From JADJLQ01 sp044227925 (GTDB taxonomy: Bacteria; Bacteroidota; Bacteroidia; Chitinophagales; Saprospiraceae): a stretch of DNA of 64,000 nucleotides. The notes under the pieces are model-generated. The model did no database searches, was not told where the DNA came from, and worked only from the letters and a program-made list of their open reading frames with translations. Where the stretch lies: contig JBGAVW010000002.1 of the NCBI GenBank assembly GCA_044227925.1, positions 62,001 through 126,000 on the forward strand, read 5' to 3'. Made by a program: the position numbers and the translations under genes. Shown piece after piece: positions 46,014 through 54,779 of the stretch (position 1 is its first letter; each line of letters opens with the position of its first letter).

Positions 46014-46101
46014 TTCATAACATCTATTAAATTACAGTAACCTGGAACCTGTACCAGCAATTGTAAAATCCATTCAAACCAATTTTTCGTATGTATCCCA
46101 T

Positions 46102-46608
46102 ATGTCACGATTTCATTTCATTACAGATTGGGACCTGCCGGCACATGTAGAAGAGGTATATCCCATTATCAAAGATACATCCAGGCTTTGCGACTGGTGG
46201 CCTTCTGTATATCTGAAAGTTAACACAATAAAAGATGGGGATGCCAATGGAATAGGCAAAATGGTAAGTTTACATACAAAAGGATATTTGCCATATACTC
46301 TCAACTGGGCTTTCGAAGTAACAGAAGTAATAAAAAACAAAAGAATTGAATTAAGCGCTTTTGGTGATCTTAATGGCAAAGGGGTATGGACATTTACACA
46401 AATTGCAGACACCTGTAAAGTGAAATACGACTGGGATATTAATTTTGATAAACCTTATCTATCCAAACTAAGCTGGCTATTGAGGCCAATTTTTAGCTTT
46501 AATCACAGGTGGGCCATGGCTAAAGGATTAGAAAGCCTGCAACTTGAACTAAAAAGGAGAAGAGGTGAATTAAATGTACCTAAACCACCCAGGGCCGTAT
46601 GGGCATGA
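46102..46608 (+). CDS. SRPBCC (START/polyketide-cyclase-like) protein
   Basis: 168 residues of the helix-grip fold: FHFITDWDLPAHVEEVYPIIKDTSRLCDWWP at the start, VWTFTQIADTCKVKYDWDINF in the strands and a long C-terminal helix (HRWAMAKGLESLQLELKRRRG). The family binds hydrophobic ligands or modifies aromatic compounds; nothing here indicates which. The stop (46606-46608) abuts the stop of the convergent gene at 46609 with no base between, so the two transcripts probably overlap. Confidence 0.88.
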   Translation: MSRFHFITDWDLPAHVEEVYPIIKDTSRLCDWWPSVYLKVNTIKDGDANGIGKMVSLHTKGYLPYTLNWAFEVTEVIKNKRIELSAFGDLNGKGVWTFTQIADTCKVKYDWDINFDKPYLSKLSWLLRPIFSFNHRWAMAKGLESLQLELKRRRGELNVPKPPRAVWA

Positions 46609-47721
46609 TCATTTCAAATGATTTTCCTTTTGCAAATTATAATCAAGATGATTTATCCTGAATGTTGCATAAGCAAGTGGTTTGGATAAATAATGGTATA
46701 TGGCAGATGCTTCGGTGGCAAGGGTATAGCCATTCATTTCACTGTATTTTGATACCGGAGTACTCCACCTCATTTTAGTCATTTTATTTGGCTCCTCATA
46801 CACATACCTGTCTTCGGAAATAAAATCGACAAGTTGACCCTCATCATTAAAATACAGCCAGGCTGAAACTTTTATTCCATGCAGCGTCAAAAAGACTTCC
46901 ACTTTATTTACTTCTTCCTGGCCCCAATCAAATATTGGCTCTATCAAAGCAGCCGGTGCCATCAGGCATACATCATTTAAGAAAGTGACGGTCTCCGAGA
47001 TATCCATTTGTGGTCCTTCCTGGTATTGCACGCTGAACATTGAAAATAATTTGATATCCATGCAGGCATGACCGTCTTTAAATCGATGATAACCGCTTAC
47101 CGGAAGTTTTTTCATTCTTGCATTCATGTAAAACAATCGTGTTCCGGTAAGAAGCGAAGTATATTGTTCTGTATTGTGCTTCATCCATTCGGAGTTTTCA
47201 TTTTTTCTTATTTCGCCGGAAAACCGTACATGAAAATTTTTCACCTTTGGTTTATCTATACTGTTGGTATATCGAATGTATTTTTTAACCAGCTCCGGCA
47301 GGTGTTGAATGTCCTGCTCGTGTAACAAATCAGTAGTTCTTATGGAACGCTCATTCAACAAATTCCGCACATCCGCATCGTATTTATTATGAAAATTCCA
47401 TTGGAAAAACTGAATCGCTGTGAATACAAAGATCACTATATTGGGTATGGTCCCCCATTTGGCATCCGCCCAGGTATTGATAATCAAATATTGAGACAGT
47501 GCTATCGCAATCAGCGAAACCAGCCACCAGGCTTCCGCTTTAAACCAATAAAGTATGGCGGTAAGCAACATGAACAAGAATGTTAATAACCATAATCCAC
47601 CAGTAAACCTGGTAATTGTTTGGGTGAATTGGCTAAAACTGGCCAGATTAAAGGCTTTGAAAAATCCGAGACTATGTAGTATGGCATGTAATACTATCAG
47701 GATAAAAAATAAATACTTCAT
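46609..47721 (-). CDS. DUF6544/DUF6920-like membrane protein
   Basis: 370 residues. About four N-terminal membrane helices (FFILIVLHAILHSLGFF, GLWLLTFLFMLLTAILYW, WWLVSLIAIALSQYLII, IPNIVIFVFTAIQFF) are followed by a ~250-residue soluble domain with a run of paired strands (VRFSGEIRKNENSEW, LFYMNARMKKLPVSGYHRF, LTLHGIKVSAWLYFNDEGQLVDF). The soluble part resembles DUF6544-type proteins of unknown function. It is monocistronic and abuts the convergent SRPBCC gene. Confidence in the domain name is moderate. Confidence 0.7.
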   Translation of the reverse strand: MKYLFFILIVLHAILHSLGFFKAFNLASFSQFTQTITRFTGGLWLLTFLFMLLTAILYWFKAEAWWLVSLIAIALSQYLIINTWADAKWGTIPNIVIFVFTAIQFFQWNFHNKYDADVRNLLNERSIRTTDLLHEQDIQHLPELVKKYIRYTNSIDKPKVKNFHVRFSGEIRKNENSEWMKHNTEQYTSLLTGTRLFYMNARMKKLPVSGYHRFKDGHACMDIKLFSMFSVQYQEGPQMDISETVTFLNDVCLMAPAALIEPIFDWGQEEVNKVEVFLTLHGIKVSAWLYFNDEGQLVDFISEDRYVYEEPNKMTKMRWSTPVSKYSEMNGYTLATEASAIYHYLSKPLAYATFRINHLDYNLQKENHLK

Positions 47722-47860
47722 AGAACTTTTTGATAAATCTTATATCAAATTTGACAATAGTGTATCAGGAGGTCTCCAATGATGATCAATAATCCCGCTG
47801 ACAGACATCAGATAATTCCATGAAATTGTTAAATTTAATCTGTTTTTTAAATCCTATTAC

Positions 47861-48280
47861 ATGCGTGAACTTTTTTTAATAATACATTTTATTGGTCTGG
47901 CCATGGGTCTTGGTACAAGCATTGGCTTTATTTTTCTTGGCAAAGCAGCAGAGTCATTGCCCGAAACAGAACGGGGGAAATTTATGATGAATGTATTTGG
48001 ATTGAGAAGAATGGGGCAAATAGGTCTATTTTTTTTAATCATTTCAGGTTTGTATCTAATGACACCTTATTGGAATACTCTTCTGGCCAATCATGCATTA
48101 CTTACTAAACTCACTTTAGTCCTTATCCTTACAGGACTATTAGTCTACTCTGAAAGCCTGGTTTCAAAAGCAAAAGCAGGTAATCCTTCGGTGTATCTGG
48201 GTAAAATCAGAAAATTAAGCCCATTCATTTTATTGGTTGTCCTGGGAATTATTATCATGGCTGTGTTGACTTTCAAATAA
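47861..48280 (+). CDS. Small four-helix membrane protein
   Basis: 139 residues with four predicted membrane helices: LFLIIHFIGLAMGLGTSIGF, MGQIGLFFLIISGLYLM, LLTKLTLVLILTGLLVY and LSPFILLVVLGIIIMAVL. The first helix carries a His in a HxxGxxxGxG context, as in DUF2269/CopD-like membrane proteins that may bind heme or metal, but the resemblance is limited. It lies 41 bases before the gamma-glutamyltransferase gene on the same strand and may share a message with it. Function unknown. Confidence 0.7.
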   Translation: MRELFLIIHFIGLAMGLGTSIGFIFLGKAAESLPETERGKFMMNVFGLRRMGQIGLFFLIISGLYLMTPYWNTLLANHALLTKLTLVLILTGLLVYSESLVSKAKAGNPSVYLGKIRKLSPFILLVVLGIIIMAVLTFK

Positions 48281-48321
48281 CTAAATATTTTCCCTACATT
48301 TAATCACCTAATGATTCGAAT

Positions 48322-50169
48322 ATGAAAATTTTATTGATCAGCATTATTTCGTTTTTTATTGTAACCAGTACATTTTCACAAGCCAATCCCAATCCGGTAA
48401 TAAATACACCGCGAACTCAAAAGCCGGTCATATTTGGCAAGCAATGGGTGGCTGTTACAGGGAAACCGTTAGCTGCAACAGCAGGGGCTTCGATATTTCA
48501 ACAAGGTGGCAATGCCGTAGATGCTGCTTGTGCTATGATAGCGGCAACCTGCACCATGTTTGATGTTTTAAGCTGGGGAGGTGAAACCCAGGCGTTGATA
48601 TACAACCCGCATACAAAAGAGATTGTTGGCATTAATGCTTTGGGCGTAGCGCCTACCGGGGCGACTGCAGATTTTTTCAAAAATAAAGGAATGAAATATC
48701 CACCTTCTACCGGACCATTGGCAGCCGTCACTCCAGGTACACCAGGTGGGATTATGACCATGCTTGCTAATTATGGTACTAAAAGTCTGAAAGATGTTTT
48801 GGCTCCGGCAATCACCTTAGCTGAAGGTTTTCCGGTGGACAATGATTTAGCAAGATCGATGGCAAGAGATAAGGATGAGTTGGCAAAGTGGCCATACAGT
48901 AAAAAAATATTTTTGCCTAATGGCAATACCCCTGCTCATGGTGATGTATTGATTCAATCTGATCTGGTGATGACTTTGAAAAAACTAATAGAAACAGAAC
49001 AAGCTGCATTAAAAAAAGGGAAGTCGAGAAAGGATGCTATCATGGCTGCTTACGATCGATTTTACAAAGGAGACATTGCTGAAGAATTGGTACGAGGTAC
49101 AAATGAAATGGGTGGACTTATCACCAGGGATGACCTGGCTAAATGGAAAGTAATTACAGAAAAACCGTATAAAACAGAGTATAAAGGAATCGAAGTATAC
49201 AAATTAAGAGAGTGGCAACAAGGACCGGTTATGTTACAGGCATTGAATATGCTCGAAAATTATGATTTGAAAAAAATGAAATACAATAGCCCTCAATACA
49301 TACATACCTTATACCAGGTCATGAATCATGTTTATGCCGACAGGGATTTTTATTATGGTGATCCATATCATGGTCCCGTAGAGCCTATCCAGGGTTTATT
49401 GTCTAAAGAATATGCAAAGCAAAGGATACAATCCATTGATACGGCCAAAAATGACCCTATGGTATTGCCTGGTGATCCATACCCATTTGAGGGAAAGGTA
49501 AATCCGTATAGGCATTATATCGATAAAATGAAAAATGCCACTTCCCATATACCCGAATTTGATGAAAACTATATTAAGAATTTTTATGCAGGAACCACTT
49601 CAGTGACTGCAGCCGATAAAGAAGGTTGGCTGGTAAGTGTGGTCCCCAGCGGTGGTTGGATGCCTGCATGTATTGCCGGAAATACCGGTATTGGTCTCAG
49701 CCAACGCATGCAGTCTTTTGTTTTGGATAGTGCAGAATGCCCATTTAATGTCGTCGCTCCCGGTGTAAGACCTCGTGTAACTCTTACTCCCACTATAGCT
49801 ATGAAGGATGGAAAACCATTTATGGCATTTGGTGTTCAGGGTGGCGATAGCCAGGATCAAAATTTATTGCAGTTTTTCCTAAATGTGGTGGAGTTTGGAA
49901 TGAATGTACAACAGGCCTGTGAAGCTGCCAATATAAACAGTTATCAGATGAAGTCTGCTTTTGGAGATCACGAGCGCATACCTGGTAAAATCATGATAAA
50001 TGCCAGCACTCCTCCGGAAATAAGAGAAGAATTAAAACGGAAAGGCTATACCCTGGAAATTGTAAACCGCACCTCGGGCCCCATCACTGCTATTTATATA
50101 GATCATAAAAACAAAGCCATGTGGGGCGGGGCCAGTAATCATGGAGATGATTATGGCATTGGGTGGTAG
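48322..50169 (+). CDS. ggt: Gamma-glutamyltransferase (periplasmic)
   Basis: 615 residues with a signal peptide (LLISIISFFIVTSTFSQ). The Ntn-hydrolase proenzyme pattern is complete: the large subunit has GGNAVDAACAM and GGIMTM; the self-cleavage site is before Thr425 in GTTSVTAADKEGW, aligned to the nucleophile Thr of TTHYSVVDKDG in E. coli; the small subunit has SGGWMPACIAGNTGIGLSQRMQSF and GGDSQDQNLLQ. It hydrolyses or transfers gamma-glutamyl groups from glutathione-like substrates, giving amino acids and peptides. It is long because of an extended loop and is followed 10 bases on by a Crp/Fnr gene. Confidence 0.9.
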   Translation: MKILLISIISFFIVTSTFSQANPNPVINTPRTQKPVIFGKQWVAVTGKPLAATAGASIFQQGGNAVDAACAMIAATCTMFDVLSWGGETQALIYNPHTKEIVGINALGVAPTGATADFFKNKGMKYPPSTGPLAAVTPGTPGGIMTMLANYGTKSLKDVLAPAITLAEGFPVDNDLARSMARDKDELAKWPYSKKIFLPNGNTPAHGDVLIQSDLVMTLKKLIETEQAALKKGKSRKDAIMAAYDRFYKGDIAEELVRGTNEMGGLITRDDLAKWKVITEKPYKTEYKGIEVYKLREWQQGPVMLQALNMLENYDLKKMKYNSPQYIHTLYQVMNHVYADRDFYYGDPYHGPVEPIQGLLSKEYAKQRIQSIDTAKNDPMVLPGDPYPFEGKVNPYRHYIDKMKNATSHIPEFDENYIKNFYAGTTSVTAADKEGWLVSVVPSGGWMPACIAGNTGIGLSQRMQSFVLDSAECPFNVVAPGVRPRVTLTPTIAMKDGKPFMAFGVQGGDSQDQNLLQFFLNVVEFGMNVQQACEAANINSYQMKSAFGDHERIPGKIMINASTPPEIREELKRKGYTLEIVNRTSGPITAIYIDHKNKAMWGGASNHGDDYGIGW

Positions 50170-50179
50170 AAGTGAATGT

Positions 50180-50761
50180 ATGAATAAAGACCCGCTGAAA
50201 AAATTCCTGCAGAGTACTAACCATCTTTCATATACCCAAGCATCTGAAGTAGCAGATGTTTTTCAATATAAAGAACTTTCGAAAAACGAATTTTTTCTAC
50301 AAGAAGGTCATGTAGCCGATGAATATTTTTATTTAAATCAAGGCTTCCTTAGAGCTTTTGCCTATAATGTAAAAGGAAATGACATCACGACTCAGTTCTA
50401 TGGGCCGCACCAACCTGTATTTGAAGTCAATTCATTTTTTAACAGGTGCAGGTCAATAGAAAATATTCAAGCCATCACTCCAAGCTCCGGATGGTATATT
50501 TCCTATGCTCAATTAAATGAATTGTTTCACACTATACCCCAGTTTAGAGAGTTTGGTCGAAGTATCCTGGTCAGTGGGTTTTCGAATCTCAAGTCAAGGA
50601 TGTTGTACATGATTACTGAAACCGCTGAGCAGAGGTACAATGCTCTTTTGATGTCAAATCCTGAAATCATAAAATATGCTTCCTTAAAACATATAGCCTC
50701 TTACCTGGGAATTACCGACACCTCCCTTAGCAGGATCAGAAAAGAGCAAATTAAAAAATAA
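50180..50761 (+). CDS. Crp/Fnr-family transcriptional regulator
   Basis: Start chosen at ATG 50180, after the GGT stop; earlier in-frame starts overlap that gene and add nothing conserved. The 193-residue protein has a cyclic-nucleotide-binding-type beta-roll (LQEGHVADEYFYLNQGFLRAF) and a C-terminal winged helix whose recognition region is LKHIASYLGITDTSLSRIRKE. The usual cAMP-contacting Arg-Ser pair of CRP is not obvious, and there are no Fe-S cysteines of FNR type. It is probably a Bacteroidota-type regulator with another ligand or none. It may be cotranscribed with ggt (10-base gap). Confidence 0.88.
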   Translation: MNKDPLKKFLQSTNHLSYTQASEVADVFQYKELSKNEFFLQEGHVADEYFYLNQGFLRAFAYNVKGNDITTQFYGPHQPVFEVNSFFNRCRSIENIQAITPSSGWYISYAQLNELFHTIPQFREFGRSILVSGFSNLKSRMLYMITETAEQRYNALLMSNPEIIKYASLKHIASYLGITDTSLSRIRKEQIKK

Positions 50762-50840
50762 AGCCTTCGTATTTCTTGTCATTTGATAAGTAATTTGAAA
50801 TCTGCTTACCTTTTATTTGCAGCTAAATAAATAAAAAAAT

Positions 50841-51575
50841 ATGGATTCGTTTTCTATACTTGAATTGCTTTGGCTTTTATTTACGTTAGTTTGTCTCATC
50901 GGTATCGGAGCCGGGCTGGGTAAAGTCTCGGCTATCGTATTCCGTAATGCTTCAAATAAACCCAATATCGTATGGAGGTATATAATTTTGATTACTGTCT
51001 GGTTAATATCATTATTCACTTTAGCAAAAAATGGTTTCTTTGCCGTTACTACTTCTTTTCCACCAAGACTTATAATCAGTATAGTAATTCCAACCATTGC
51101 CATCATACTGTTTTCGTTTTCAACTATTGGAGTTCGATTATTGAATGCAGTGCCCGCTCATTCACTTATCCTCATGCAGTCATTTAGAATAGTAGTAGAA
51201 ATATTAATTTGGTACACCTATGTTGAATCTAAGCTACCCATCCAAATGACATGGGAGGGCAAAAATGCAGATATACTCTCCGGTCTTTTGGCTTTGCCGG
51301 CAGGCTATTATTTATGGAAATACAAAAAGGATTCCCCTAAATTGGTATTGGCGTATAATCTGACAGGCATAGCTTTGCTTCTAAATATTCTGATTGTGGC
51401 CGTATTGTCTTTTCCTACACCAGTCAGGTATTTTACAAATGAGCCATCCAATATCATTATCTCCCGTTTTCCATATATAGTATTACCGGGAGTATTGGTA
51501 CCCATCGCTATAGCAATGCATATTTTTTCATTGAGAAAAATGGCATTAAACCGCAACATTCGGAATGAACTATAA
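50841..51575 (+). CDS. Multi-pass membrane protein of unknown function
   Basis: 244 residues with about six to seven membrane helices (ELLWLLFTLVCLIGIGAGLG, WRYIILITVWLISLFTLA, LIISIVIPTIAIILFSFSTIG, LALPAGYYLWK, LVLAYNLTGIALLLNILIVAVL, YIVLPGVLVPIAIAMHIFSL). No catalytic motif, signal or named family is recognised. It lies 79 bases after the Crp/Fnr gene on the same strand. It could be a regulated partner of that gene, but nothing in the sequence shows it. Confidence 0.7.
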   Translation: MDSFSILELLWLLFTLVCLIGIGAGLGKVSAIVFRNASNKPNIVWRYIILITVWLISLFTLAKNGFFAVTTSFPPRLIISIVIPTIAIILFSFSTIGVRLLNAVPAHSLILMQSFRIVVEILIWYTYVESKLPIQMTWEGKNADILSGLLALPAGYYLWKYKKDSPKLVLAYNLTGIALLLNILIVAVLSFPTPVRYFTNEPSNIIISRFPYIVLPGVLVPIAIAMHIFSLRKMALNRNIRNEL

Positions 51576-51739
51576 TATCTTATTGTATGATCTCTTTAGT
51601 TGGAGTTAAATTAAAAAAGTGAAACTCATCACCTCAGTTTGAATTGTCTTAATACATTGCATTACAGAGATGCTTTAAAATGCAGGTGTATTTCCAAATA
51701 GGTAATGCTATCCTATTTGCTTTGTATTTCCATTTCTAT

Positions 51740-52900
51740 TTACCCATTGGATTTGTCAATAGTCAGCCGACTGGCTTTTTTCTGTGCTTTCAAAGCAATC
51801 TCGGTAGCCAGGAAACAATGCTTTTGAGTCATAGCCGTTTCTGTTCGATTGAGTACATCGTCAATTAATTGTCGGCCATACGTAAGCGGCACTTCCTTAC
51901 AATCGATGTATTCTGTCTTTTTATTATCCGCTAAATATAAATGACTTCCACCGTCTGTACGGGCAATATCTATGTTTTTTCGTACCTCAATAAACCCTTC
52001 CGTTCCCAGAATGGTGAGTCGACCATCGCCCCAGGTTTTTAATCCATCCGGAGTAAACCAATCATTACGTATATATCCGGCACCTTTATTTCCTTTTAAA
52101 GTAATGTCTCCAAAATCCTCAAAGTTTGGGTATTGGGGATAATGCACGTTGCCTACCTGAGCAGAAAGTATTTCGGCAGAACTCGATCCTGTGAAATATA
52201 AAAACTGATCGCATTGATGAGAGCCGATATCACAAATGATGCCCCCATAATATTTTTTATCAAAGAACCATTGAGGTCTTGTAGCCAGATTCATTCTATG
52301 TGGTCCCAAGCCTATGGTTTGAATTACTTCACCGATGGCACCGGCTTTCACTAATTCGCCTGCTTTTACTGTAGCCCGGTTTTCAAATCGCTCGCTATAC
52401 ATGATAGAATAGATACGGCCGGTCTGCTTTTGTACTTTTCTCACTTCTTCCAATTGCTTCAGGCTTACGATCCCGGGTTTATCAGCCATATAGTCTTTTC
52501 CGTGTTGCATCACCCGTATTCCCAACGGAGCACGATCAATAGGTATGGCAGCACTGATGATCAGATGTATGGTATTATCTTCCAGTATCTCCTGTTCACT
52601 CTTTGCTATTTTTACATTGGGATATCTTTTTTGATAAGCCTGCAGTAAATCCGCTTCTTTAGCATATACCGATACCAATTCTCCTCCATTTCGTAATATT
52701 GATTCCGTCTGACCATAAATATGGCCATGATTCAAACCTATTGCTGCAAACCGAATACCCGGTACGAGCTTTTTATGAATATAATAGCCAGGCATGGCAT
52801 CGGTTTTATTAATGACCGTCGTGCCCACGGTCAAACCAATGGAAGCTGCCAATGAGGTCTGTAAAAATTTTCTTCTCGCCGTATGATTTATTAATTTCAT
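51740..52900 (-). CDS. Gfo/Idh/MocA-family oxidoreductase, Tat-exported
   Basis: 386 residues. The twin-arginine signal (ARRKFLQTSLAASIGLTVG) precedes a Rossmann domain (IRFAAIGLNHGHIYGQTES). The catalytic Lys lies in ADKPGIVS, and the C-terminal domain has GGIICDIGSHQCDQF, where the Asp-Ile-Gly-Ser-His pattern is typical of the family's sugar-acting members. Substrate unknown. It is the second periplasmic oxidoreductase of this family in the window, 6.5 kb from the first, and only distantly similar to it. It is monocistronic, and no exact -7 element was found upstream. Confidence 0.88.
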   Translation of the reverse strand: MKLINHTARRKFLQTSLAASIGLTVGTTVINKTDAMPGYYIHKKLVPGIRFAAIGLNHGHIYGQTESILRNGGELVSVYAKEADLLQAYQKRYPNVKIAKSEQEILEDNTIHLIISAAIPIDRAPLGIRVMQHGKDYMADKPGIVSLKQLEEVRKVQKQTGRIYSIMYSERFENRATVKAGELVKAGAIGEVIQTIGLGPHRMNLATRPQWFFDKKYYGGIICDIGSHQCDQFLYFTGSSSAEILSAQVGNVHYPQYPNFEDFGDITLKGNKGAGYIRNDWFTPDGLKTWGDGRLTILGTEGFIEVRKNIDIARTDGGSHLYLADNKKTEYIDCKEVPLTYGRQLIDDVLNRTETAMTQKHCFLATEIALKAQKKASRLTIDKSNG

Positions 52901-52964
52901 AGATTATCGGTTATATTGGTTTAAATGTAATGAATTATTATTTATAAAATAGGCTAATACATCT

Positions 52965-52972
52965 TATTTTTG
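52965..52972 (+). promoter_or_regulatory. -7 element for the T9SS type B cargo gene
   Basis: TATTTTTG matches TAnnTTTG and ends 5 bases before the ATG at 52978, implying a leaderless or nearly leaderless transcript. No TTG at the -33 distance. Confidence 0.4.
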
Positions 52973-52977
52973 ATTAA

Positions 52978-54150
52978 ATGAGCAAGGCAATTGTTATAAT
53001 TCCTTATTGCTTTTGGGTCTTTACCTGGACTATAGCACAAACCAATCTGATACCCAATCCCGGCTTTGAAGAATTTGATAAATGTCCACAAGGGCTCACT
53101 GATTTTGACGGGTATGTAAAATATTGGAAAGCAGCCAATACAGGTACACCCAACTATTTTAATGCATGTGGCGGCAGCGTAGAGACGGGTGTGCCCTATA
53201 CCTTTTTTGGTTATAGAACCGCTTATAAGGGATCCGGGTTTGCCGGGATCATGACCAGCAACGCATTCAGAGAGTTTATAAGCATAAAGTTAAAAGAACC
53301 ACTCCAGGCAGATGTTACGTACAAGGTCAGTCTGTACTCTTCTAATATTAAAAATCCAATTTGTAATTCACTTGGCATTGACTTAGTTTTTACCGATTCC
53401 ACTGCATTGGCTATGAATACCAGTGGAAATCTGGTACACCCGCCTTCGGTTACTTTTTATCCTTCCTATTCAAAAGATTTATGGGTATTTAACGAAATGT
53501 GTTATAGGGCCAAGGGTGGTGAACAGACTTTGATCATTGGTGATTTTCACTACCCGAATGCATTGCATGATTGTATTGGTAATGGTGGAATATCTTACTA
53601 TTTTATTGATGAAGTATGGCTGTTTGAAAATGAAGATCCTCCCCAACTGCCTCTGCTTGCGAAATACTGTGATCAACCCTTCCCTATCCAATTGGATGCA
53701 TTGAAACTGACTGGAATCACCACCGACACATCCAGTATCCTGTGGGAGTGGGACAATATTGCAGCTACCAAAATGAAGTCGATAGAAAAGAATGGTATCT
53801 ACAAACTCAGGGCTAATCTACCCGGCTGTGCAGTAAAGGATTACCTGATCACAGTACAGAATGACAATTGTAAGACTACTATGTATATCCCTAATGTATT
53901 TACCCCAAATAATGACGGCATTAATGATGAATGGCAGGTGCATGCACAGGGATTTACTGTACATAAAATATCCATTTTCAACCGCATAGGTGAAGTACTC
54001 ATCACCAGTTATGAAACCAACTTTAAATGGAATGGAGAATTAAAAAATAAAAACTTGCCCACCGGAGTGTATGTATATCTAATTGAATATTCTAATGACC
54101 TCACCAAAGTAAGATACACTAAATCCGGATCGGTTACTCTACTTCGGTAA
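52978..54150 (+). CDS. Secreted protein with gliding-motility-associated (T9SS type B) C-terminal domain
   Basis: 390 residues. After a signal peptide (IIPYCFWVFTWTIAQ) a jelly-roll-like domain begins with LIPNPGFEEFDKCPQG, the NPGFE pattern common in Bacteroidota surface proteins. A middle PKD/Ig-like part (~230-290) leads to the type B sorting domain (~300-390), with the hallmark YIPNVFTPNNDGINDEW, ISIFNRIGEVL and LPTGVYVYLIEY. The protein should leave the cell by the type IX system. Its job on the surface (adhesion or matrix) is unknown. It stands alone between Gfo/Idh/MocA and Tag genes. Confidence 0.9.
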   Translation: MSKAIVIIPYCFWVFTWTIAQTNLIPNPGFEEFDKCPQGLTDFDGYVKYWKAANTGTPNYFNACGGSVETGVPYTFFGYRTAYKGSGFAGIMTSNAFREFISIKLKEPLQADVTYKVSLYSSNIKNPICNSLGIDLVFTDSTALAMNTSGNLVHPPSVTFYPSYSKDLWVFNEMCYRAKGGEQTLIIGDFHYPNALHDCIGNGGISYYFIDEVWLFENEDPPQLPLLAKYCDQPFPIQLDALKLTGITTDTSSILWEWDNIAATKMKSIEKNGIYKLRANLPGCAVKDYLITVQNDNCKTTMYIPNVFTPNNDGINDEWQVHAQGFTVHKISIFNRIGEVLITSYETNFKWNGELKNKNLPTGVYVYLIEYSNDLTKVRYTKSGSVTLLR

Positions 54151-54186
54151 CAGAACAAACACCTATAAATACCATCGAATTACGTA

Positions 54187-54741
54187 CTATAAATTTTTCC
54201 ATTTTGGTTTCATCTTCAGTATTTTTTTATAGACCGGGCAATCTTCACTGTGGGCCCCTGGCAAGTAACCACAGCTCATTAAAAATTCATTTACTATTTC
54301 GCCACCGGTAAACTTAAATGTTTTTTTAAATAATTTCACCCATTCATCTTTAGAAATAGGGTGATGATGGTCGATCCAATTTTTAAAAGATCCCATTTCT
54401 TTTTGAAGTGACTTTACTACCCGTGCATTGTGAATAGTTGCATTAATTTTGAGCCTGTTTCGGATGATACCGGCATCGTTTATCAAACGCTCAACATCTT
54501 TTTCTTTAAACTTTGCTATTCGATCAATATCCCAATTATAAAATGCATTGCGAAAATTTTGCTCTTTGATTAAAATCAGGTTCCAGCTCAGCCCCGCCTG
54601 GTTTATCTCCAATACCAGCCTGCCAAATAATTCACTATCCGATTCTATGGGAAAGCCATAGGCTGTATCATGGTACATTCGATGTACATTGGAAGTAGTT
54701 TGACTGGATGAATAGGTACAATATGGATGGATATAAGCCAT
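54187..54741 (-). CDS. tag: DNA-3-methyladenine glycosylase I
   Basis: 184 residues. The Tag family pattern is clear: YHDTAYGFPIESDSELFGRLVLE, then QAGLSWNLILIKEQNFRNAF and DVERLINDAGIIRNRLKI, and the C-terminal CGYLPGAHSEDC segment that supplies His and Cys ligands to the structural zinc (with Cys and His near the N terminus). It removes 3-methyladenine from alkylated DNA. The AraC regulator gene is 38 bases upstream on the same strand, so the two may be one unit, although AraC control of tag is not established from sequence. Confidence 0.93.
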   Translation of the reverse strand: MAYIHPYCTYSSSQTTSNVHRMYHDTAYGFPIESDSELFGRLVLEINQAGLSWNLILIKEQNFRNAFYNWDIDRIAKFKEKDVERLINDAGIIRNRLKINATIHNARVVKSLQKEMGSFKNWIDHHHPISKDEWVKLFKKTFKFTGGEIVNEFLMSCGYLPGAHSEDCPVYKKILKMKPKWKNL

Positions 54742-54779
54742 AAATGATTTTATTGTCGTTATCTTTTTTTAAATCACCA

